Positions 24,816 through 33,900 of a stretch of 39,554 bases of DNA are shown one piece after another (the stretch's first letter is position 1; each line of letters begins with the position of its first letter). Below the pieces are notes generated by a model. That model did not search any database, had not been told where the DNA came from, and saw only the letters and a list, made by a program, of their open reading frames with translations. A program made the position numbers and the translations under genes. This DNA is from UBA1563 sp041667115 (lineage in GTDB: Bacteria; Bacteroidota; Ignavibacteria; Ignavibacteriales; Ignavibacteriaceae), in NCBI GenBank assembly GCA_041667115.1, contig JBAYFO010000032.1, positions 1 to 39,554 on the forward strand, given 5' to 3'.

Positions 24816-26001
24816 CACGTTAACCGTTTCGGAAATAACAAAGTTAATTAAAAAAGACCTCGAGGAAAATTTTTCCTCGTTGAGTATTGTCGGTGAATTA
24901 TCCAACTTCAAAGCGCATTCCTCAGGGCATTGGTATTTTACTCTTAAAGATTCCGATGCTCAAATCTCCTGCACGATGTGGCGCGGCGTTAATAATTATG
25001 TTTTCTTTTCTCCGCACGATGGAATGAAAGTTATCATTATTGGTAGAATAACCGTTTATCCTCCTCGTGGGAATTATCAGATCGAAGTGCGCGCAATGCA
25101 GCCTGCCGGCGTTGGAGAACTTCAACTTGCTTTTGAACAATTAAAAGAAAAACTCCAACGCGAAGGGTTGTTCAATACTGAAAATAAAAAAGAGATTCCT
25201 GAACTTCCGATGAAGATCGGAATTGTAACTTCGATTGGAGGAGCTGCACTTCGCGACATGATAAGTGTAGCGGAAAGAAGATTTCCGCTTGTTGAAATAT
25301 CGATTGCTTCATGCGCGGTACAAGGTATTGGAGCCGCCAAATCAGTAGCCGATGCAATTCATCAACTAAATAAACAAAATGATGTTGAAGTTATTATTGT
25401 AGCACGTGGTGGTGGTTCTCTTGAAGACCTTTGGGCATTTAATGAAGAGATCGTTGCTTACGCGATTCACAAATCTAAAATACCAGTTGTAACGGGGATT
25501 GGACATGAGGTTGATTTTACTATTGCGGATTTCGTCGCTGATTATCGCGCAGCAACGCCTACTGCTGCTATGGAAATATTAACTCCCGAAAAAGTCGAGA
25601 TTGAAAATCTTATAAGAGATTTAGATGATGACATTACCGAAAAAATGTATAATATATTTTCAGACATAAAAGAACAAATCTATTCTGCCTTACGTTCGTA
25701 CGGTTTTCGTACTCCGGTTGATATGTTGAAATTGTATAATCAAAAAGTTGATTCGGCAGTTTACCGGCTTAATCAAATGATCGAGAAGTATCTGAGCAAT
25801 CAAAAAAACGAAACGACATTGCTCACTACAAAACTTTCTGCTTATGATGTACAAAAAACACTAGCGAAAGGCTTTGTTTTAGTTAAACAAGAAGATAAAT
25901 TTGTAACAAGAGCTAAAAAATTTCAGATTGCTCAACCGCATACATTGATTTTTTATGACAACAAGATACAAATAAATAAAAATTATGAAGAAAAAAAATA
26001 G
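24808..26001 (+). CDS. xseA: Exodeoxyribonuclease VII large subunit
   Basis: XseA is the catalytic subunit of exonuclease VII, which degrades single-stranded DNA to oligonucleotides. The 397-residue protein has an N-terminal OB-fold (about 1-100, with SGHWYFTLKD), a catalytic domain and a helical C-terminal part. The family's conserved residues are visible: Asp150 in GGAALRD, Arg200 in ARGGGSLEDLWAFNEE, His233 and Asp236 in GIGHEVD. The length is somewhat shorter than the E. coli enzyme (456), mainly in the helical C-terminus. It overlaps the methyltransferase by 8 nt and xseB by 17 nt. Confidence 0.96.
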   Translation: MADTLTVSEITKLIKKDLEENFSSLSIVGELSNFKAHSSGHWYFTLKDSDAQISCTMWRGVNNYVFFSPHDGMKVIIIGRITVYPPRGNYQIEVRAMQPAGVGELQLAFEQLKEKLQREGLFNTENKKEIPELPMKIGIVTSIGGAALRDMISVAERRFPLVEISIASCAVQGIGAAKSVADAIHQLNKQNDVEVIIVARGGGSLEDLWAFNEEIVAYAIHKSKIPVVTGIGHEVDFTIADFVADYRAATPTAAMEILTPEKVEIENLIRDLDDDITEKMYNIFSDIKEQIYSALRSYGFRTPVDMLKLYNQKVDSAVYRLNQMIEKYLSNQKNETTLLTTKLSAYDVQKTLAKGFVLVKQEDKFVTRAKKFQIAQPHTLIFYDNKIQINKNYEEKK

Positions 26002-26215
26002 CCAGTCGACTTTTAAAAACGATTTAAAGAGATTAGAAGAAATCTCGACTTTGTTGGACGATAGCGAACTTGATCTTGAGGAATCCATCTCTTTGTATGA
26101 AGAAGGGATTCAACTTTCTAAAAAATGTTTAGAAGCGTTATCAACCGCTGAGTTGAAGGTAAACGAATTAAAAGCAAAAATTGATTTAAATAATGATGAA
26201 GATTCTCTTAACTGA
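25985..26215 (+). CDS. xseB: Exodeoxyribonuclease VII small subunit
   Basis: XseB is a small helical subunit, several copies of which bind XseA to make active exonuclease VII. The 76-residue product has the family pattern FKNDLKRLEEISTLLDDSEL followed by LEESISLYEEGIQLSKKC. It starts inside the end of xseA (17-nt overlap, different frame), which favours coupled production of both subunits. The first residues are lysine-rich and look like a short N-terminal tail. Confidence 0.94.
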   Translation: MKKKNSQSTFKNDLKRLEEISTLLDDSELDLEESISLYEEGIQLSKKCLEALSTAELKVNELKAKIDLNNDEDSLN

Positions 26216-26237
26216 ACAGAAACCGGAGCTTTCCTGA

Positions 26238-28130
26238 ATGTCCGAACCAAGCACTTATAACATCTTAGATAAAATAAATTCTCCCGCAGATATTCGCAAC
26301 TTAGATATTACTGAATTAAAAGAACTCTGTTCAGATATCCGTCAATACATGGTTGATGTCATTTCAGAAATTGGTGGACATTTTGGTGGAGGACTCGGTA
26401 CCGTAGAATTAACCGTAGCGCTTCATCGCGTATTTAATACTCCAAAGGATTTGATTGTGTGGGATACCGGGCATCAAGCGTATCCCCACAAAATTGTTAC
26501 CGGGAGAAAAGAAGAACTGAAAAAAATTCGTCAATTTGGTGGAATCTCAGGATTCTTGAAACGAACCGAAAGCGAATATGATACCTTCGGCGCGGGACAT
26601 GCATCGACTTCAATTTCTGCAGCGCTTGGAATGGCAGTGGCACAACGGAATGCCGTGAACGCAAAAAAAGTTATTGCTGTAATCGGTGACGGCGCTATGA
26701 CCGGCGGGATGGCATACGAAGCGATGAATAATTCCGGTGTATTAAAATCCGATTTAATAGTTGTTCTCAATGACAATCAGATGTCCATTGCCCCAAATGT
26801 TTGGCAGATCTCAAACTATTTTACTGAAATTATTTCGCATCCGGAGTATAATCGGTTTAAAGGACAAGTGTGGGATTTAACTGGCAAGCTCGATAACTTC
26901 GGTGACCGGTTAAGAAAAATTGCAGTGAGACTGGAAAGTGGAATAAAAGCGGTTATTACTCCGGGAATGTTATTTGAGGCTTTAGGATTTCGTTATTTCG
27001 GACCTGTGAACGGACACAATGTAAAACAATTAGTAAAACTCTTTGAACAAGTAAAGGACTATAATGGTCCGATTCTCATTCATGCAATAACTGAAAAAGG
27101 AAAAGGATATAAACCGGCTGAGTCGGATGTTCAACATCTACACGCAGCAACTCCATTCGATAAACAGACCGGGAAAGCTCTAAAAGGTTCAAGCTCTGTT
27201 CCGTCGTATACAAAAATATTCGGTGAAGCGCTAACACAATTGGTAGAAAATAATTCAAAAATTGTTGGAATAACCGCCGCGATGCCTGACGGAACGGGCT
27301 TAGATATTCTAAGAGAAAAATTCTCACAAAATTATTTTGATGTTGGTATTGCCGAAGAACATGCCGTTACCTTTGCCGCCGGATTAGCTACGCAAGGAAT
27401 AATTCCCGTTGTTGCAATTTATTCTACATTTCTTCAAAGAGCATTTGACCATATTATTCATGATGTTGCGCTGCAACATCTTCATGTAGTTTTTGTTCTC
27501 GACCGCGCCGGATTAGTCGGAGCCGATGGTCCAACGCATCACGGAACTTTCGATTTGACGTATTTGCGGTTAATTCCTCACATGATTGTAATGGCTCCAA
27601 AAGATGAAGCAGAATTAAGAAATATGCTTTACACTGCAACTGAATACGCAAATGGACCTGTCGCCATTCGTTATCCGCGCGGTTCCGCGATTGGCGTTAA
27701 CTTAAGTGAATCGTTTGAACCAATTCCAATTGGTAAAGGGGAGCGTGTAAGATCGGGAAAAGATGTTGCTTTTTTAGCTGTCGGATCGATGGTTCAGTTT
27801 GCAAGTAAAGCGGCAAGTGATTTGGCGAAAGAAGGAATTGAAGTTGAAGTAATTAATATGCGTTTTATTAAACCTCTTGATGAAAATCTTCTTGATGAGG
27901 TCGCTAGTCAAAATAAGAAGATTATTACGCTTGAAGAAAATACTATTGTGGGCGGTTTTGGAAGCGGAGTTCTGGAATATTTTTCTCAAAAAAATTATAA
28001 GAACGATATTTTACGTATAGGCTTGCCCGATGATTTTGTAGAACACGGAACGCAAGCTGAGCTTTATAAAATGCTGGAAATAGATGTTGAAGGTATCATC
28101 AAAAAGACGAAGACCTTTCTTGCACAATAA
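26238..28130 (+). CDS. dxs: 1-deoxy-D-xylulose-5-phosphate synthase
   Basis: Dxs condenses pyruvate and glyceraldehyde 3-phosphate, using thiamine diphosphate, in the first step of the MEP isoprenoid pathway. It also feeds thiamine and pyridoxal synthesis. The 630-residue length is normal. Visible motifs are GGHFGGGLG (His48), DTGHQAYPHK (His79), the thiamine-diphosphate/metal motif GDGAMTGG ending at Asn180, IAEEHAVTFAAG with catalytic Glu373, and DRAGLVGADGPTHHG. GGAG at 26225-26228 precedes the ATG. It follows xseB by 22 bp. In E. coli the order is xseB-ispA-dxs; here ispA is absent from between them. Confidence 0.97.
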   Translation: MSEPSTYNILDKINSPADIRNLDITELKELCSDIRQYMVDVISEIGGHFGGGLGTVELTVALHRVFNTPKDLIVWDTGHQAYPHKIVTGRKEELKKIRQFGGISGFLKRTESEYDTFGAGHASTSISAALGMAVAQRNAVNAKKVIAVIGDGAMTGGMAYEAMNNSGVLKSDLIVVLNDNQMSIAPNVWQISNYFTEIISHPEYNRFKGQVWDLTGKLDNFGDRLRKIAVRLESGIKAVITPGMLFEALGFRYFGPVNGHNVKQLVKLFEQVKDYNGPILIHAITEKGKGYKPAESDVQHLHAATPFDKQTGKALKGSSSVPSYTKIFGEALTQLVENNSKIVGITAAMPDGTGLDILREKFSQNYFDVGIAEEHAVTFAAGLATQGIIPVVAIYSTFLQRAFDHIIHDVALQHLHVVFVLDRAGLVGADGPTHHGTFDLTYLRLIPHMIVMAPKDEAELRNMLYTATEYANGPVAIRYPRGSAIGVNLSESFEPIPIGKGERVRSGKDVAFLAVGSMVQFASKAASDLAKEGIEVEVINMRFIKPLDENLLDEVASQNKKIITLEENTIVGGFGSGVLEYFSQKNYKNDILRIGLPDDFVEHGTQAELYKMLEIDVEGIIKKTKTFLAQ

Positions 28131-28148
28131 AAAATTACGGAACTACTT

Positions 28149-29153
28149 ATGAATCAAGTTAAAATTGGAATTATCGGGTTAGGAAGCATTGCGCAGCTTA
28201 TTCATCTTCCTATGTTAAAGAAATTGAACAACGCAAACATTACAGCCGTGAGTGAACTGAACAAAAACAGATTGATGAGTGTTGGTGAAAAATTCGGCAT
28301 AAAAAGTCTTTACACTGATTATAATGAAATGCTTGAAAAAGAAGACTTGGATGCCGTCATCATTGCAACTCCAACAGATACACACTTGCCAATTGCGCTT
28401 GCATGTATTGAAAAAAAGAAAAATATTCTAATCGAAAAACCGATATCCCGTTCAATTAAAGAAACACAAATACTTGTTGACGCCATAAAAAAACAGGGCG
28501 TGAAGGTTATGGTGGGAATGAATTTCCGTTACCGTCCGGATGTTATGTTGTTAAAAAGCATTATCAATTCCGGCGATCTTGGAGAAATATTTTATATAAA
28601 ATGCGGATGGTTACGGAAACAAAGTTCCGAAGGACCGTGGTTTACAAAAAAAGAATCTTCAGGTGGCGGTGTTATTTTCGATCTTGGTATTGTTCTCCTC
28701 GATCTTTCTCTTTGGTTATTAAATTATCCGGAAATCGCTTCCGTTTCAACTCAAAACTTTTTTATTAATACTACCAGCGTTGAGGACTGTTCTTTAAGTA
28801 TGATCCGCTGTAAACCAAACTCTTTAATCAATATGGAAACAAGCTGGTCCTTAAGTTCCGAAAAGGACACATTCTATTTAGATATTTATGGAATGAAGGG
28901 AAATGCTTCTCTTAATCCATTGCGTGTATTCAAAAGAATTAATGATCAGCAGATTGATATGACTCCTTCGGGAAGCGATAATTATCTTACACTGTTCAAG
29001 AAATCTTATGTAAACGAATTAAAACATTTTCTTGGCGCAGTGCAAGGTGTCAACCCGCTTTTCTCTCCGGCTGAGGAATCACTTCCCAGAATGAGAGTGA
29101 TTGAGTCAATGTATCAATCGGCGCATGAAAATAGAGAGATTCAATTCGAGTAA
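28149..29153 (+). CDS. Gfo/Idh/MocA-family oxidoreductase
   Basis: The 334-residue cytoplasmic protein has an N-terminal Rossmann fold with the NAD(P)-binding motif GLGSIA (10-15) in IGIIGLGSIAQ, and the family motif EKP at 96-98. The C-terminal domain (about 120-320) is the alpha/beta substrate-binding domain; GGGVIFDLGIVLLDL carries the usual active-site Asp position, but the common histidine of the DxxxH motif is not clear (the match reads DLGIVLLDL). These enzymes oxidise or reduce sugars, inositols or related substrates. The substrate cannot be deduced. It lies 18 bp after dxs and 2 bp before the response regulator. Confidence 0.88.
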   Translation: MNQVKIGIIGLGSIAQLIHLPMLKKLNNANITAVSELNKNRLMSVGEKFGIKSLYTDYNEMLEKEDLDAVIIATPTDTHLPIALACIEKKKNILIEKPISRSIKETQILVDAIKKQGVKVMVGMNFRYRPDVMLLKSIINSGDLGEIFYIKCGWLRKQSSEGPWFTKKESSGGGVIFDLGIVLLDLSLWLLNYPEIASVSTQNFFINTTSVEDCSLSMIRCKPNSLINMETSWSLSSEKDTFYLDIYGMKGNASLNPLRVFKRINDQQIDMTPSGSDNYLTLFKKSYVNELKHFLGAVQGVNPLFSPAEESLPRMRVIESMYQSAHENREIQFE

Positions 29154-29155
29154 CC

Positions 29156-29836
29156 ATGAAAAAAATTTTACTAGTTGATGATGAGAAGGATATTCTTGAG
29201 TTTCTTAAATACAATTTGGAAAAAGAAGGCTTTGCTGTAATTACTGCTAATGATGGTGAAGAAGCTATTTCACTCTTAAAGGAGAAGCCGGATTTAGCTA
29301 TACTCGATATTATGATGCCGAAATTGAATGGGTTTGAAGTTTGTGCGAAAATCCGTGGCGACAAAAACACTGCCAGTCTTCCGGTAATTTTTCTAACGGC
29401 AAAATCTTCCGAACAGGATGAGATAAAAGGTTTAGAACTTGGGGCAAATGATTTTATTCAGAAACCTATTTCGCCGCTAAAATTGATTGCCCGTGTAAAA
29501 ACAAATCTCAGAAAAATAGTCCTCCATGCAGATGAGAAAGCAATTCTCTCGGTTGGTCCTATTGTGATCGATAAAGAAAAGTATAAAATATTTCTCAATA
29601 ATGACGAGACTTTTTTCCCGCGAAAAGAATTTGAACTACTTAGCTATTTATGTGAAAACCCGGGGAAAATATTAACCCGTTCGGCAATATTACAAAATGT
29701 TTGGGGAAGTGATATCTATGTTGTTGACCGGACGATTGATGTCCATATTAGAAAAATTAGGGAAAAACTCGGCGCTCAATCGGAAATGATCGAGACAATA
29801 AAAGGCGTTGGGTACAGAATGAAAAATGTTTCATAA
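29156..29836 (+). CDS. OmpR/PhoB-type response regulator
   Basis: The 226-residue protein has a receiver domain with the acidic pair Asp8/Asp9, phospho-acceptor Asp51 in AILDIMMP, switch Thr81 and conserved Lys103 (KPISP). A C-terminal winged-helix DNA-binding domain follows (about 130-225, with VVDRTIDVHIRKIREKLG and IKGVGYRM). It should act as a transcription factor phosphorylated by the kinase encoded immediately downstream, whose start overlaps by 11 nt. It is like PhoB, but there is no phosphate-uptake gene here, so the regulon is unknown. Confidence 0.95.
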   Translation: MKKILLVDDEKDILEFLKYNLEKEGFAVITANDGEEAISLLKEKPDLAILDIMMPKLNGFEVCAKIRGDKNTASLPVIFLTAKSSEQDEIKGLELGANDFIQKPISPLKLIARVKTNLRKIVLHADEKAILSVGPIVIDKEKYKIFLNNDETFFPRKEFELLSYLCENPGKILTRSAILQNVWGSDIYVVDRTIDVHIRKIREKLGAQSEMIETIKGVGYRMKNVS

Positions 29837-30854
29837 GCTCTCCAACCGCTTTTCGTTTTTTCTTCTATTTAAAGTTGAAATCCTAATTTATTTGATGGTA
29901 TTTATTCTGCCTCTCTTCTTTTTACCAATTGCGACGGAGCGTAAATTATTTTTTATAATCTGGTCAGCCGGGGGATTTTTGATCATTTCGTTTTTTATAA
30001 GAAGAAGATTAAAAGAAATATTCTCCATCATTGAAAAAAGGATAAGCAGGATGAGCCATGATGATTCTCCTGTTGATGGAAATCTAAAACTTTCTGCCTC
30101 ATTTAATGAAATTGAAATAGCATTAAATCAATTGACGGAAAAATATAAATCCGACATCGCAAAAATGAAACGGCTCGAACGTATTCGAACGGAATTTCTC
30201 GGAAATGTCTCACATGAGTTGCGAACACCTATTTTTACTATCCAGGGTTTTTTAGAAACACTGTTAAACGGTGCTCTGGAAGATCCAAAAGTAAACCGGA
30301 AATTTTTAGAGAAAGCTGCCTCGCATACGGAAAACCTGAACAACTTGCTTAATGATTTGATCGATATTTCCATGATAGAATCGGGTGAAATGCGTTTGAG
30401 TTTCCGCTATTTTAACCTGATGGATTTCTTGACAGAAGTTGTAAAAGAATTTGATCAGATTTTAGCTGAGAAAAATCTTCAAATTGAAATTGGGCAATTC
30501 AACCGGAAACTGGAAGTCTTCGGCGATAAAAGTAAACTTAGACAGGTTTTTGTCAATCTCATTCAAAATGCGATTAAGTATTCTAATTCTGGTAAGATTG
30601 AGATAATTATAGAAGAAGAAAAAACTTCGGTTCTTCTTATTATTAAGGATTCCGGATTAGGAATTCCGGAGACAGATATTGAACGAATATTTGAAAGATT
30701 TTACCGCGTTGATAAAACCCGATCAAAAGACATCGGAGGAACCGGACTTGGGCTGGCAATTGTTAAACACATTATTGAAGCGCATCAATCCAGAATTGAA
30801 GTGAAAAGTAAAGTCGGGGTGGGTTCGGAGTTTTCATTCCGGCTTAAGAAATAA
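29826..30854 (+). CDS. Sensor histidine kinase, minimal membrane sensor
   Basis: The 342-residue kinase has two membrane helices (about 17-36 and 41-58) separated by only a few residues (ATERK), so there is no periplasmic sensor domain. A linker of about 60 residues follows without an obvious PAS domain. The HisKA domain has H-box FLGNVSHELRTP with phospho-accepting His130. The HATPase domain has N-box Asn248 (NLIQNAIKYS), DSGLGIP at 275-281, and GGTGLGLAIVKH. The overall pattern is PhoR-like. It overlaps the response-regulator gene by 11 nt and should be its partner. Sensing must use the membrane, the linker, or an accessory protein. Confidence 0.93.
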   Translation: MFHKLSNRFSFFLLFKVEILIYLMVFILPLFFLPIATERKLFFIIWSAGGFLIISFFIRRRLKEIFSIIEKRISRMSHDDSPVDGNLKLSASFNEIEIALNQLTEKYKSDIAKMKRLERIRTEFLGNVSHELRTPIFTIQGFLETLLNGALEDPKVNRKFLEKAASHTENLNNLLNDLIDISMIESGEMRLSFRYFNLMDFLTEVVKEFDQILAEKNLQIEIGQFNRKLEVFGDKSKLRQVFVNLIQNAIKYSNSGKIEIIIEEEKTSVLLIIKDSGLGIPETDIERIFERFYRVDKTRSKDIGGTGLGLAIVKHIIEAHQSRIEVKSKVGVGSEFSFRLKK

Positions 30855-30910
30855 CTAAATTTATTTTGTACAAGAGTCGTATTAATCTGACAGAAATTCT
30901 TCCTTTTACC

Positions 30911-30939
30911 TTGCAAACTGTACTCTGCAAAGTTAGATT
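30911..30939 (+). promoter_or_regulatory. Candidate promoter of the 30964 gene
   Basis: TTGCAA at 30911-30916 and TAGATT at 30934-30939 are spaced 17 bp, each matching sigma70 consensus at 4 of 6 positions. Transcription would start near 30946, leaving a leader of under 20 nt. This is the only reasonable pair in the 109-bp gap after the kinase gene. Confidence 0.35.
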
Positions 30940-30963
30940 TACAATAAAAAAAACTACGCATTT

Positions 30964-33900
30964 TTGAAAAAAGAAATAATATTTTCTCTTTGCTTTATCC
31001 TTTTTCCAGCGATTTGGCTTCAAGGGCAGGTTGCTCATACGGTTTATGAAACTAGTTATTCTGTCGTTGTAGTTGATTCGTTTCAAATCAATCTCGAAAA
31101 TCAATACCGTATCAAATCGACTAACATTATTCCCGGTACAGAATCTATTCTGCTTAAAGGGAAAAAACTTGCAGTTCAAGATTATAGTATAAATTATGCG
31201 TTGGGAACCATCTCCCTTTCGGATTCCCTTCCATATTCCATCTTCGATACAATATTCGTTGCGTATCATTCGGTAAGACTCTCTCTACAAAAAGAATATC
31301 AACGTCGAGAACTCGTAGTAAAATATGATGAAATCGGGAAAGATACAATCCGTGTTTTGCGGTTAAATAAACCGTTAGACAATGAATCAATTTTCGGAAA
31401 CTCAATTGAAAAAAGCGGTTCTATTATTCGCGGATTCACTGTGGGGACGAATAAAGACCTCACGCTGCAAAGTGGATTACGCCTACAATTGGCGGGAAAA
31501 TTATCTGATGATATCGAAGTTGTTGCTGCGTTAACGGATGAGAACACTCCCATTCAACCGGAAGGAAATACCGAAAGGTTAGATGAACTTGATAAAGTTT
31601 TTATTCAACTAAAACACAAAAATGCTGCAGCAACTTTCGGTGATTATGAAGTGCAAAAAAAATATGGTGAGTTCGGAATTGTAAATCGAAAACTGCAGGG
31701 ACTCCTTGGAGAATTTCAATTTGGAAAAACGGAAGGATATCTCGCTCTTGCCAATGCGAAAGGGAAGTTTAATTCAAATGCATTCAACGGGCAGGATGGA
31801 GTGCAGGGTCCCTATCGGTTAAGCGGACAAAATAACGAACGCGATATTATCATTATTGCCGGTTCTGAAAAAGTTTTTGTGAACGGTGAAGAAATGAAGC
31901 GTGGAGAACAGAATGATTACACGATTGACTATTCTAATTCGCAAATTATTTTTACTCCGCAACGGTTAATTACAGCTGCAAGCAGAGTAGCAATTGATTT
32001 TGAATATACCGACCGTAGATTTGTCCGTAATTTCTTTGCGACGGGAACGAGCACTCAACTCTTGAATGATAAGATCAAAATTGCGTTTCAGTTTTTGCGT
32101 GAAGGTGATGATCAAAATTCTCCTATTGATATTTCTCTAAGTGATTCCGACAAAGCAATTCTCAAAAATGCCGGAGACAGAAAAGATTTAGCGGTAAAAA
32201 GCGGCGTCAGCTTAGCTGTACCTGATTCTGTTGGACAATTGAAAGGAGTTTATGAAAAAAAAGATTCCTTAATTAACAATCAGCCGTTTACGTATTACGT
32301 ATACAATCCGGGAAGTGATTCTGCGTTATATAATGTTTCATTCAGTTATGTCGGTGAGTATCAAGGCGATTATATTCGCGAAAGTTTAGGGCAATACCGG
32401 TTTGCCGGTAAAAACTTGGGCGCTTACTTGCCAATAATTTATTTGCCGCTTCCTGAAGTAAAACAATTTGGAAATTTATATTTTCAATACAATCCAACTA
32501 ACGATATTATTCTGCAAGCCGAATTTGCCGGAAGTTCATGGGATAAAAATCGTTTCTCTTCGCTCGATGAAAATGATAATTTCGGATTAGCGAGAAATCT
32601 CTCATTCAAAATGAATCCGCTAAAACTCCAACTTGGTGGAATTAATTTCGGAAAGATCGGACTTTCGCTCCGTGAAAGATTTGTTCAAGATAGGTTCACT
32701 TCGCTTGAACGGTTCGATAATGTTGAGTTTACGAGAGATTATAATTCATCGGGAGCGTCGCAAGGGAATGAAAAACTCCTTGAAGGAAGTTTGCTTTTTC
32801 AGCCGGTTGATAATTTGCAATCTACTTTTTCTTATGGAAGTTTGAAAAAAGGTTCCGCGTTTTCATCGGATAGATTTACAAATCAGACTGATTTATCGAA
32901 AGAAAAAGAATACCAATTTCAATATCAAATTGATTATGTGAAAACAAAAAACGGAACATTTGGCAGCACCTGGCTTCGTCAAAAAGGGAATTCATTTTAT
33001 TCTTTTGGAATGATCAAGCCGGAGTTTGATTTTACCGCTGAAAAGAAAATTGAGAAAGTTTCTCCTTCCGATTCGCTTCTCTCTTCAAGTTTGCAATATT
33101 TTGAAGGAAATCCCGGGATACAATTTGCGAAATTCTACGGAGTTGATGCTTCGATAAAATATTTATTCCGGACAGACTATTTTCCTTTAGCCGGAAAATT
33201 GCAAAAAGAATCTAATTCTTACGGACAGATTTACGAACTTTCTTATGCCGGAAGAAAAGAAATCTCTTCTCAATTACGGATAACGGTTCAAAATAAAAAA
33301 TATACCGAAGCGTATAAAAATTTGGGACAGCTTGATAATCAAACTATATTAGTCCGCTCGCAAACACGCTTTTCGACCACAGGAAATGCGGCAAACGGGG
33401 ATGTCTATTATGAAGTGCAAACTCAAAAAACCGCAAAGCTGCAAAAAGTTTTTGTCAAAGTTGAAAAAGGGAACGGGAATTATTCCTATCTCGGTGACCT
33501 CAACAATGATGGAGTTGCCGAAGAAAATGAATTTCTTCCGGTGTTGTATGATGGAGACTATGTTGTTGTTACCGTTCCGACAGATCAACTTTATCCCGTA
33601 ATTGATTTGAAAACCTCTGCCAGAGTAAAATTGAATTATGCCGATATCTATTCTGCAAATAATGTTGTAGGAACCATCGTTAAAACACTCTCTTCCGAAA
33701 CGTACGGCAGAATTGAGGAGAATAGCCAGGAAACTGATCTAAAGAAAATCTATCTCTTAAAACTTTCTTCTTTCTTGAATGAGAAGAATACAATCCGTGG
33801 TTCACAATATTTTCAGCAGGATTTTTTTGTATTTGAAAATAGTTCGGAGTTATCGTTCCGGCTGCGGTATTCGCAAAGGAAAAGTCTCAATCAATTTAGC

